Shown here piece after piece: positions 22,287 to 33,057 of a stretch of 64,000 bases of DNA. Source of the DNA: Hyaloperonospora brassicae (Eukaryota; Oomycota; Peronosporomycetes; Peronosporales; Peronosporaceae). The notes under the pieces are model-generated. The model saw nothing but the letters and a program-made list of their open reading frames with translations. It was not told where the DNA came from and did no database searches. The position numbers and the translations under genes were made by a program. Where the stretch lies: NCBI GenBank assembly GCA_947650285.1, contig CANTFL010000416.1, positions 62,001 to 126,000 on the forward strand, written 5' to 3'. Each line of letters opens with the position of its first letter. Within the stretch, counting starts at the first letter, position 1.

Positions 22287-24999
22287 AAGATGGTGGTAGG
22301 TAGTTGGTGCGTGGGATCTGATTTATCCGATCGAATGGCGAGAGAGCGCTGTATTTTATCCAGGCAAGCGAAGCGAATAGATAGCCGTGATCGTGTTGAA
22401 CGGGTTTCTAAACAATCGACCAGCGGGGGTGTGAAGTAAAGGCGATAGCGACGAGACGGAGTGGTAGTCGAGTGCGTCGATACGATTGGGCACGCAAAGC
22501 ACAGAGCATTGGATTCAGATAAGTGCGCAGCGAGTTACACGTCCTCACTACATGGACGAGATGATCGAACTTATACGAGCAGATGTATCTGCATGGAAAA
22601 GAGAACGAAGTCGCGGATGTCTGACATCAGCAGTGAGCTCGAAGATGGTGCGATGGTCAGTGTTACCTCTCGCTCGGCTTGTCGATTGAAGCTGGTACAA
22701 GGACACATAGTTTGGTAAGTGATTGGTGTTTAAAGGAACTTCATAGCGACACGCTATGGCATTGTCGACTCTGTTGGTCGCCTTGTACGGTAACACCGAA
22801 GCAAGTGCTCAAGTACTGCGGCTCTTGATCAATCTGAGCGAGCTAATGACCTAGTGACTGAGTTGCGCTTCGTTTGCCGTGGCGCTGCATGAAAGGGCGT
22901 GCGGTGTTGAGAGAGAGAAAAGAGGTTTCGTGATGGTCTTCCACATGTGATGATGATAAACCAACGTCTGACTTGTGAAGAGGTAGGAAAGAAGCGCTGA
23001 ATCCGGTAGGTAGCATGTCCAAGTGAAGTCCGAAGCAACCTGAGGTATTTGGAGCGTACAATTGTAATGGAACCTCTTTGTTCGCGTCTTGCACGAGTGC
23101 ATCGCTAGACTTGATGCACTCCGAACTCGACACTGTGAGATGCTTTGGGTGCCGCGGTCTGCATTCCTCTACACACAACGTCGATCCTTTTCCGTGACCG
23201 TCGCAGATGCTGAACACTCGGGACGAGATGGTCATCAGACCTCTACCATTTGTCCACGTCGTCTTGGAGACGGAGATGCTTTCACCGCCGCTGCCGCAGC
23301 GGTGATTGGAAAGCTCGACGCTTTGCATAGCTGGGGCAGCGTCTGCCATCTACTAGATACGCCTCGACTCCTCCAGTCCAGTGGCCGACTAGTTGCTCCC
23401 TTCACGCGTGTGGTTTCAGATAGTTCCAGAACATGTGAGCAGGAAGCTCTTTCACCCCTCGACTCGCCGGTGACGCACGACAACTATTGACACCAGGACG
23501 ACCCGCATGGTAGAAGTCAAGTGGCCTGGTAGCAATTCTATCGCACGTCCAAACTTGATGCCCCGTAAGACCGTTTACATGATTCCGACCTCGGAGTCGG
23601 ACGCTTGTGCGCTGCTGCCACGAGTCCGAGTCGATGATTTTGGCGTCACATTGCTGCAGCAGTACTTTTTGCTGCTATAACGAGGAGACGTTTGTGAAGC
23701 TCGAACGCGGTCTCGGGGATGGACCGAAAGCACGACACCATGTGGCCGAAGTCGTGTCGAAAGGCCAAGTTTCAATGCCAGAGCTCGTCACCAGATGTCA
23801 AAATGGTTATGAGGGGAGGAACTAGCAAAAGCCGTCGGCTTTCTGTTGCAATTGGGCCAGATCAGACCTTTGCAAGTACCGCGAGGAGGTCGTCGCGTCG
23901 AGGTGGTGCGGCCATGTCGCACTACTGGCCAGTCATCGTCATGACAAAACGTAGGCGTATGCCAGAGAGACACTTCGAGCTTGAGCGCTCTTCCGTCCCA
24001 ATGAAGAAAGCAGAGATGTCAGTACAAGTGGCGCTGCTTGGCGCTGTCATTCAGACGGTGAGTAGTAAATTACGTTGGGTCTTACCGAAAGGATGCCATA
24101 GAGAAAATCAGCCTGTCTTGTCTTGTGCATGTGCGCGGCAGGAGTGGACAAGCTGCTACATTTCTCTCGGACTCAGAGCGAAGCGGCTGCAGCGCATCGT
24201 TCGTCAGGGCTGACCGCTTGAGCCAAACCTTTCTTAGTGCGAAGCAGATATCGCCTGCAAGTGACAACCTTGAGGTGCTGATGCATCCACCAAAAACATG
24301 ATGGTTTGGTGGTGTCCATTCTTCACTTTACCACCTACAGATGGATCCGTGGTGCGAGTATGCAACAGACGTTGCCACCCTATCGTGGAATTCGGTCAAA
24401 TGCTCCACCGCGATCTCCAAAAGATTGTTCAGATCATGTAAAAAGAGATTCAATCAAAGCAATAAACACGCTGACCACTCTCTCAAACGAGGCCTTCTAT
24501 GCAGCACCACTTCCGGAGGTGTTGATTGAACTTGAAACACACATAAGCACTAGGAGCCACGTCAAACGTGTCAAGGATCTGCGTTGTCCAGTTTGCGGGG
24601 CCCGAATTCATTTGTGTTTGCTAACTTCTATGGTTGTAGCATGGACTCACAAAACTTGTTTACAAAATGTTAGGTAACTCGTCGCACCCATTCGGGGGCG
24701 TCGAACACCGCGACCGTAAACAGCTTAAGGGGGGGGGGCAACGGTAGAATCATGAGCTGTGAGTCAGCACAACAATTATCCGCACTGGTTGCGGTCGTAA
24801 AAGCTGCGAGCAGACGCCGTTGTAGTATTCGAGTCCAAAGCACTACCAATTTGATGCTGTAGGTCGGTCATCAGTCTTGACTTCATAGGGCAAGTAAGTA
24901 CCTCACCGGGTCTGCTGGCTGAAGTACCGTCATCCCTTTCGACCGTTTTCTCGGCATCCCTCGATTCTCCCAGTATCTCTGTTGACTCGAAATGGTTTC
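22287..24999. other. Gap with only weak coding candidates
   Basis: Several 80-170-codon frames exist on both strands (22843-23349 -, 23719-24213 +, 24306-24677 +) but none has a recognisable domain and they overlap opposing frames. The last contains a single C-x2-C pair (RCPVCG). They could be exons of one diverged gene on the plus strand, which I cannot support. A G-run lies at about 24730. Confidence 0.4.
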
Positions 25000-25470
25000 T
25001 GTAACGGGGTTACACGTCGGTTGGTAACCGAAATCGCATGTGTGGTCCACACCAGGGATGAGATCCCATTTAAAATGATATTCGAGCACCTTATCAGTTG
25101 CTGGGGGCTGACGTGTGTCAGCCACCAAAAACAAGATCTTTTAAAAAGTAAAAATTAGAGCCTTAGTGTCTAGATTAGGCTACGTGTTGTCTAAGGTGTC
25201 CTTTGATGCACAAACAAAATAAAAGATCAATTCCACTTTTAATATACTAGAGACACGTGCCTTCGTAAGGCGTCTCCGGCCGTAAGAAGAGTCAATGCTT
25301 GTAAAGGCGTAGAATCCTGAGCACACTGTGCAGTCGATTCGCTGAATCGTTGATTCCCTTGAATATGGACCTGATGCTTCAATCTCGTTGACTCGTAGAG
25401 TCAAGTTCTTGTGAAGAACTAACTTTCTTGTTTCGTAAGAAGCCTATTTCTGGCTAGGAACTGATTTAGC
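25000..25470 (+). repeat. Hairpin-rich gypsy-type LTR fragment
   Basis: It begins TGTAACGGGG, as do the gypsy LTRs at 27444 and 61283, but the rest differs, so it is a related family. The segment carries consecutive short perfect inverted repeats: 25000-25005/25009-25014, 25106-25112/25117-25123, 25259-25263/25267-25271, 25388-25394/25398-25404 and 25404-25410/25414-25420. No matching CCCCGTTACA end was found downstream, so it is probably truncated. The right border is approximate. Confidence 0.5.
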
Positions 25471-27443
25471 TCTGCTACATTATCTCTACAGACACCCTTC
25501 TTCCCTAACCTGTCGTATTCACTTCTTGAGTGGCTTCTCCTTGACGCCGATCAGCATAATATTAGGAATGTTCTCCAGAGTCACTAAAGTAAGTTCGTAA
25601 TCGGTGAAAAGACTGCTTTGCAGCACCACAAGCTGTCACGAATTATCAACTGGTTCTCCCATTGCCTTCAATTAAACAAACAGCTCTACAAATTTGTCCA
25701 GAAGCTCGACCATCGTAGTTGTACTCTCCATATTGAGCATGTGTAGACGACGCATCACTGGTAACAAGAAATTGAAGCGTGGATTGGTTGTAGAAGTAAC
25801 GTAGCGTGGCCCACGAATGAATCGCACGCGCTGCCGATCGTATCTTTATATGATGCTATATCTCCACCCCTGGGTGATGATATAGAATGCCTTCGCATCA
25901 ATTATGAGCCATCCAGTAATCTCAATCTCGGCTTTCACGACTTCAACATGCGCCACCAACTCCTTTCGGGATAAGCTCCATAGCATGTTGCACTACTAAT
26001 AGTAGTATTGACCATTTTCTATGGACTTCGGCGTGAATCATTGTCGTTCATCAATCGTTCATTATAGCAGCATATTATACGAATCTGGCGGATGTTAACC
26101 TATTGGATTGTAAATGTTGTTGCAGAAGGTATGTGCCAAAGCGATTTAAAAAGCCTCTGTTCGCATGTCCTACACGGTCATCCAAATCTGATTTCAACGC
26201 CTTGTTCCTACAACCATGTGTAACTTTACTGTCATTAAGTGGATATCAAGTGGTAATCAACCAAAGTCGCAACATGCTTATGTGCTGTGCACAATATCAG
26301 TAAGGACTTGGCACACACTATCGATGCCAATTCAAGTATGCTATCCTTGTTTTGCTCGTTGGTTGAAGCAAGGATAGCATATTTGAAATGAAAGCTCAGT
26401 AGTTTGCTATGCCGTCTCAAACGGTGCAGTTCGAATAGATTTGACATAAAAGCTGAGATCTATACAAGGTATAGCGGATATAACGCGACTCGTTCTCCAA
26501 GCTGCCCACGACAATTTTGATTCTTTGATACCTAATCAGCTTTACCATAGATATGTAAATGCTGCAGCCAAGGTGCGACATCGTTCTTATCCTCTGGATG
26601 CGATGAACCAATTTTTGCTGATGACTCGCTCGCGTTATTATATAATCAGTCGCACGACATCAGTAGATGACCTAACAGATTCCATACCCAAATGCTCGAC
26701 ATTACGATTCAGCCGTGAAATCCTAGGCTTTAGATAACAACGCAGGTTATAGAAGCGGTTGCCTAGAAAAACTAATCAATATCTCAATGTCAGTTATAGA
26801 ACGAACGGATCAACACAAGTATCGATAAGCTCGTCGAGCTTGACATGAGTGTATAGTGCTCAAGAGCACATTGCCTTGCAGATCTTTTTGCGCAAAGTTT
26901 CATTGACGTTGTCAAATTTTGCGGCAGAGTCTCTTTGCAAAACCTACATGCAAGTAAGTATTTAGCGCATTACGCATGAAGTGGTTGCTTGCAAATCCAT
27001 CCATCTACAATCGTCCGTGGCTATATTTCTTCTCGTTGATAAGCAAGTTCAGTGCATAGTAAATTCGCCTACAGAACACGAAAACCTACAAGCTCTGTTA
27101 TTACTATTCACGATGTTTGACGGCTGCATCGATGAATTGCATTAGCTTTGCGGTCATGATATATGATGGTAGATAGATATGCAAGTGTCAAGCATCTTAA
27201 TCCTCAATTGACGATAGGATGCTACCATGACGCCATTCTGACCTACTCTGCAGCCGCTTTTACAAAGAATCACAACAAATATACAATTGAAATATATTCC
27301 ATTGTGTTTTATGTCAAGATGTGATAAGTACAAATAGGCATGCAAAGCTGAGCTTTTAGCAAGCCAAATGTATTCCATTATCGTATGGGTGTCGACTTTG
27401 TACGCATGCAGATCAATCACAGCATTTAAACGACCAGGGAGAC
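25471..27443. other. AT-rich gap with one strong hairpin
   Basis: No gene is supportable; frames are short. The only clear structure is the 19-bp hairpin at 26331-26387. Confidence 0.5.
26331..26387. repeat. 19-bp hairpin with 19-nt loop
   Basis: Arms 26331-26349 and 26369-26387 are reverse complements over 19 bp with a single mismatch (G opposite T, a wobble pair in RNA). The loop is 19 nt. It is isolated in AT-rich intergenic DNA. It could be a small-RNA foldback, a terminator-like structure or a chance palindrome from a vanished transposon. Confidence 0.85.
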
Positions 27444-27832
27444 TGTAACGGGGCAGCCCGTTACATGGAATTGTCACTTTAAAGAAAATGACAATAAAGA
27501 ATATTAAGTTGAATATTCTTTGAACAATATCACCAAAGTGGTGATATTGGTCAAGCGACCAAAGAGTCTGCTCGTTGGTTGATATCGTGATGATATCAAC
27601 CCATCAATGCCGCAGGAGCGCGCAATGAGTGGTGACGAGACGTCACCAAACACTCAGTTACATTAACATAATTAAGTCAGGTTAAACAGAGAGACAGTAA
27701 CAAAAAGACTTAATTATATTAATACAACAGTTTTACGTTTCCCTTATCTACGCTTCCTCGTTTGCCTCGTGTAAGCTTGTCGGTACACCTAAACCCTTGC
27801 GTTAAGTTCACGCAAGGGTGTGCCCCGTTACA
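27444..27832. mobile_element. Solo Ty3/gypsy LTR with perfect 5-bp target duplication
   Basis: A 389-bp LTR with 11-bp terminal inverted repeats (TGTAACGGGGC / GCCCCGTTACA), flanked on both sides by GAGAC (27439-27443 and 27833-27837). It matches the LTR at 61283-61675 along its whole length with scattered substitutions. No internal element remains, so it is a solo LTR left by recombination between two LTRs. It contains at least six perfect hairpins with arms of 8 bp or more: at 27444-27465, 27496-27521, 27525-27549, 27577-27601, 27630-27648 and 27793-27819. Confidence 0.95.
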
Positions 27833-28598
27833 GAGACCCTCTTCGTACAATGCTATTGCACATTGCAATACATATGCCAAACAGGTAGACATACCACATC
27901 TGTACGTGGCATCACAAAATAACCACATAGATTCTCGAGCAATGTCCAAGGTTCTAAAATGGACCTCTGATAGACTTTGCGAATACAGTTGCATATTTAA
28001 TGCGTTGATACCGGCAGCTCAACTTAGCTCCAATACCAAATGCAGCTATGCTTATTACATCATTAGCGCTATGCAGTAGATGTGATTCTGCTGTAAATGA
28101 GAATGCATTGGTCTTTTTTGGCTTCACGTAATGGCAAGGGCAGTCTAGTTCCCACAGATGCAGATTGTGCACAATTTAGCAAGTCGACGGTCTAGCAAAG
28201 CACTGCAGGTAACGATGCAATTTCTAGACGCAATGTCATGTCAAACGGTGTTCACTTACACCTGTTCGATACAGTAGACTTCTCAGCTGATGGCCATCAT
28301 TTCTTGTAAGATTACATGGCCATGTTTGACATTTAACAAAATATTGTGAGACATAGTGGGCAAGAAATGAAAAGACGCAGGTGACCAACTTGATGAAGAA
28401 CGTAATCGTATAATCCCGACGATGTCGATATATTCTTTTTCGTGTGGCGTGTTGCATCAATTGTTATAATCTGTGTTGTAGCGATGTGTCCTTGATGCAA
28501 ATTAGGTCACAATACCAGCGAAGGTGGATCGAAGTAGACAAATTGCCAGAGGCTTGCATTGACACTAAGAACAAAACTGTAAGATTGTAGTTGTTGCA
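27833..28598. other. AT-rich gap
   Basis: No gene, repeat border or RNA gene seen. Confidence 0.45.
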
Positions 28599-28935
28599 CT
28601 TGTGCAAACGTATTAAGAAGTAAAAGTGAAATATACTGAGTGTTAAGAGCTACTTCCTTCAACACTACGATATGTACGACCAGTAACGGAAACTACAACT
28701 TGACTATGTTAAGTCGCATATGGTCTCCGTCTCTCCCCGTCCCATGTGATATCCTGTCACATGACGTCTGTTTCTCTTGGTCCCATGTGTTGTACTATCA
28801 CATGGCGCCCGTCTCTTCCGTCCCATCTGTCATTCTGACACACTTTCAGCCAATCAGGTGAGGTCGGACATACCTGTACTAGGTCTTGCACTTGACCTTC
28901 TTGACCTGTCAGAAAGAGTAGATTCTAACAACAAC
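28599..28935. repeat. Diverged direct repeat, copy 1, with tandem hairpin units
   Basis: Resembles 29283-29600 in the same orientation (shared AAGTAAAAGT, CTTGAC-ATGT-AAGTCGCAT, CCAATCAGGTGA and GACCTGTCAGAAA blocks). Inside are three diverged units of about 41 bp built on CCCATGTG; two fold into perfect 7-bp hairpins (28743-28749/28757-28763 and 28783-28789/28799-28805). It may be an old LTR pair of a short retroelement or a tandem duplication. Confidence 0.65.
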
Positions 28936-29282
28936 CTCGTTACCAATTTTTCTTGGTGGACCGGCTCGGCAAATTTGCGTGGCGGATAATGACTTCAAAG
29001 CATAGTCATAGCCCGGTACAAATTCTGATGTTTTACAAGACCTGCGTACGATAAAACCGCGTACAATATTAGTTGTAGTGTAAGATAATGTTACAACTTG
29101 CAGTATTTGTTACTGCGTACATTCTTTGTGTTGCTTACGTATAAAGTTTGACGCGCTGACGTCGTACCTGTTACATGATACGACAGAAGAAACACATTGG
29201 CAACACTATATATACTTTTTTGCCTGAAGCAGATACGATGAGAATAGACAAATCAATATAAGACGGTATTTATCGATTTACG

Positions 29283-29600
29283 CTTGTGCAGAAGATTTAA
29301 AAAGTAAAAGTAGGGTATATTATGGTAAACTTATCTCTTCCGTCAACACTACAACCTGCATTCTTACCGGCACTACGACTTGACCATGTAAAGTCGCATT
29401 TGACGATCGCACCTCATCTTCCCACAAATCACTATCAAGACACATGCTGACCCCATGTGGAGACCGTATCCACATCCCCGTCTATCAATATGTCACATAA
29501 ACAACCAATCAGGTGACGTCGCATATTACCTTAAACTGGGTTTGCACTAGAACCTCGAATCTGCTATGACCTGTCAGAAACGATATCCTCTAACATAGAA
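29283..29600. repeat. Diverged direct repeat, copy 2
   Basis: Second copy of the repeat at 28599-28935, starting 684 bp downstream. The 347 bp between them holds no coding sequence. The tandem units seen in copy 1 are mostly degraded here. Confidence 0.65.
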
Positions 29601-29999
29601 GACTGGCGTTAAATCTACCGGATAGATTTTAATGACAAGACTGTCAATTGTCCACTGTGATGGAAAGGATAGGAGAAAAAAACAATTTTTTCTGGTCGAT
29701 ACATCGGGGTTTTGGTTTTAATACTAAAAACCCGATTTTAGTATAGTTTTATTTTAAATGGAGTCGATACTATATCCAATGGTATACGCCAGTTTATTTT
29801 CATCAATGTCGCTTTCAGTGTTTCTGTCGTACTTGTCACTTTCTGCTTTTGGTGAGTCGTAGAAAGCTCCAAAATTGACTTGATGAATACAAGCTTCCTG
29901 ACGGTATCAATAGTCAAGCTTTTCTGAGCTTACAATGGATGAATCCCATTGTTGAGAAGTTGCGCGCAGATGCAGCGGTCGAGGTGGTCATGCTGAAAA

Positions 30000-31910
30000 G
30001 TTTAATGGCGACTTTCTGGATCATTGGATAGTCCCCACCGTCGGTCAGCCACCATTATAATGGAGTCTTGCTTCGCTCGAACAAGGAGCTGAAATTGAAA
30101 TGAATTTTGGGCCTTTTTATATGTTGCCGCAATCCTAAACTTGGTATATTCCAAGTAAATTTGCCTTCCATGGACATCGTCCACAGGCTACTCATCGTCA
30201 ATAGGTTTGTTGACAAGCGCGTCCTCCAAACTTCAACGATTGGCGCTAAGCGTGCCTCTACCAAGGAGGACCGGGTCGAGCAGGTAAGACACGCCGTGCG
30301 CTACGCCATGCATGAAATCCATGCGCTGTTCGGCAAGCTTGATTATGTAGTCCTGTTCCTTCGTGATGATGATTTTGTTGTTGTGATATGTTTAAAGTCC
30401 GTTTGCAGGTTGAGAAAGTCGAGCAACACCTCTGCGATTGGGGTCTTGTCCGACTAATACTTGACGATGAATCGATCTAGTGCGCTTAGAATCGCCAAGA
30501 TCTTTTCCAGATTTTCGATCAAGCTCTCATCAGTGACGGTGGTGCGTACCTCGGCCCGCAGTTCTATTTGGCTTGCTGTTCCCTGAATTAAATTGCGCCC
30601 TGAGACGAGCGCGTACAGATTTCGTTTTGACGCAAGCAGTGTCTTGGCCATTGCCTGAATTGTACCCAACGGGTTGGTACCGCTCTTTGGAGCATGGGAG
30701 CACCATTGGAGTTTTGAAGATCGCAAAGCTGGGCCTTCGGGATGTAATGGTTGCGGAAGAACTTGACGAAATTCTTGCAATCTTCCACAAAGTCATGCAG
30801 AATCTCAAACATGTAGCCATCGGGATAGGTTGTGTCCCTGATGCCACGTTGCTTGGTCTTGGTAGCTCCAAATATGGATTTTACAAAAAGGTGCAAACTG
30901 TGCGCACAGCATCCCTGTAACCACATCGATGGGAACTTTTCACGCAGGAACTTCCACGCTTTTTTTGGTAGCGCTGGTATTATCGGTCACGGGTCCTGCA
31001 AAAGTCGTCTTGTCATGGCGGCATATTGCGTGAGCGATGTATTCGGCGATAAACTTGTAGTCGCGTGCCTGCTGAATAGTCTACACTGATTCTAGTAACA
31101 GGCTGCAGGAAGGCGAAACGGCCATGTAGTTAATGACAGAATCGTTTTTGACGTTTTTCCAGCCATCGGTCGTCAGGCACATCGTACTGTTAGCCAAACT
31201 CTTATCGACCTTTGCCAAAAGCTCAGCGTGGCAACTGTCGAGAAGCGTTGATCTTGGCCACTTGCTGTTTGGGAGTATGTTTTCGTCAGGACGCAGCAAA
31301 CGGGTGGCCTCCTTCAAATGCACATCTTTAAAGCGCTAGAATGAACTCCCGGTCGCGTAGAAATGGAGAGAGATCTGCTCTTGAAACTTGGCCTTGGCCG
31401 CCTCGGAGAGCGTAGGCAGTGTGAAGTGCTTGATCGAAGTCTGCTGGCTCGAACTGGCATTGGATAGGAATGCAGATCTCGCCTTACGCGTCGGCTTTTT
31501 GTTCCGATGATACCAGTCCGGGAGATCTACGTCTTCCATGCCATTCATCAGCTTTCGGAAAGGTCCGCAATTGCTGAGGTGTATCTTGACCATCTCGCTC
31601 TTCTTGTGGTAGTTGATCAGGGTCTTGAAATGCTCGCAGATGTTCGTCTTGCACTTCTGCGATTGACTGGCGGTGGTGAAATGTTGCCAAACATTGCTCT
31701 GAAGGCGGCCACGCTTCTTGCGCGGTTCGTTGTCTATGTCCTCCATATTGCTCTCATTGTCGTATTGCTCCCGCACTTCATTATCGCTGATTATCATTGC
31801 GGAGTCTATGGTATTGAAGTGGATAGGCGCAGGGCACCATCGTTGTGCCGTGGGCTGACACTGCCGACCGTACGCTTACTGCTGGCAATGAAGAAGCTAA
31901 GGTTGTAGCT
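30000..31910 (-). pseudogene. Broken hAT-type (DUF659-like) transposase
   Basis: Minus-strand relic in the order N to C: a BED-type zinc finger near 31560-31690 (ICEH, then KSEMVKIHLSNC) whose second expected cysteine is Phe; a DUF659-like block at 31081-31323 with the typical TTDGWKNVKNDSVINYMAV; and a later block at about 30590-30926 with CCAHSLHLFVKSIFGATKTK, YPDGYMFEILHDFVEDCKN and MLQRAVPTRW, which is the RNase-H-like transposase core. The frame is broken by a stop at 31336-31338, another at 31081-31083, and later shifts; the C-terminus is barely readable (about 30000-30260). It is inactive. Terminal inverted repeats were not identified with confidence. Confidence 0.8.
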
Positions 31911-32109
31911 GGACATTGTTGAAATTCGATATACCGGGAGCTGAGTTTCTAAGTGAGGAAAGGAAAGTATTTGTCTAGTGTTCTACAGTCGACGCCGAGG
32001 ATCCCTTCTTTGACCAGTAGAAGATCATTTCCAATCGTCGATTGAGTCTCGTACTAACTAGGGCTGAAGGAAGGTCGTGAAATTAAGGAGTGTGGCGTTT
32101 TTAAATGAA

Positions 32110-32520
32110 GTGATCGAAGTTAAGCAAAACGCTCAGTTAATAAATGCAGGTCCATTGTGCACAACCACCTGTTGATACTCGAAGCCTACTGAATTCTTTC
32201 TCCCTCTACGTTAGTACTCGTCTCGTCGTGCATTACTAACCGTCTCGTCGTGCATCACTAATCGTCTAGTCGCAAATTACTGTCCGTCCAGTTGTACGCT
32301 TCTAATTCTGGTAGTGTGTTACTAAAAGACACCTAATTGTACTTAACATGGGGGACGTCACTGTCTGACAGGACAGTACTGGTAAACACCGACACACCAG
32401 AGCCCGAAGGTTTTAATTTTCACCGCAGTCACCAGAGATCGATCCGGTGACCTTCGCATGGTGCTGCCACACCGTACCACTTGAGCTACAAGCTCTTCTG
32501 CTGAATTCCATGCCGAGGCA
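32110..32520 (-). repeat. Diverged copia LTR relic
   Basis: Reverse-complement copy of the LTR at 36088-36511, heavily diverged but alignable along most of its length: the tRNA-like module (32425-32500 region), the AAAACCTTCGGG block, the CACTGTC/GACAGTG hairpin block, the repeated ACTAGACGATTAGTAAT-like units, and CAACAGG-TTTGTG near the end. It shows that this copia family inserted here long before the young element 4 kb away. No internal region adjoins it. Confidence 0.75.
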
Positions 32521-33057
32521 TATGTGTACCGACACTTTTCAGGGGTCAATAATTCCCTGAGCACGACGATCAGGGGCCCAAAAAAAACCAAAAACCAAAT
32601 TTCCGCCGAACCCAATTAGCCGTTTTTTTTAAAAAAAACAAAAAAAACTGATGGAAAAAAACCATGTTATGTGCCAACCTTTGCATTTCAGTCGCTACAA
32701 AAATAGGACTGCTGACCAAGCTAACATTACAAAACACATTCATATCGTCTCGATCGTCAGATCATTAGTTTTTGCTACAACTAAGTTTATCTTGATGAGC
32801 AAAATAGACAAAAATAGCACATCTGTCGTCTGAACATATTCTCTGGTGCACAATTTGTATCGCCATGGTAGTCACAACTTGGCTCATGTTCAAATAAATC
32901 ACACAAAGAAGCGACACTGCCTGCACTTGGCTCACTAACCCTGTAACTATGCTACCACATTGAGGATCCAAAAACCTATGGACCAGTTCAACTGCACCTG
33001 TTCACCTACAACGCAAAGCTTGCCAGGGCCTAACAAATACGTTCAAGCGGTTGTAGC
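32521..33057. other. Gap with A/T homopolymer patch
   Basis: An A- and T-rich patch (about 32579-32655) is followed by ordinary AT-rich sequence. No gene is supportable. Confidence 0.5.

Noticed and set aside
22843..23349. 168-codon minus-strand frame
   Set aside because: No domain, low coding signal, several overlapping frames; cannot be separated from noise.
23719..24677. Two plus-strand frames that might be exons of one gene
   Set aside because: No recognisable domain and no clear splice pair that joins them into a sensible protein.
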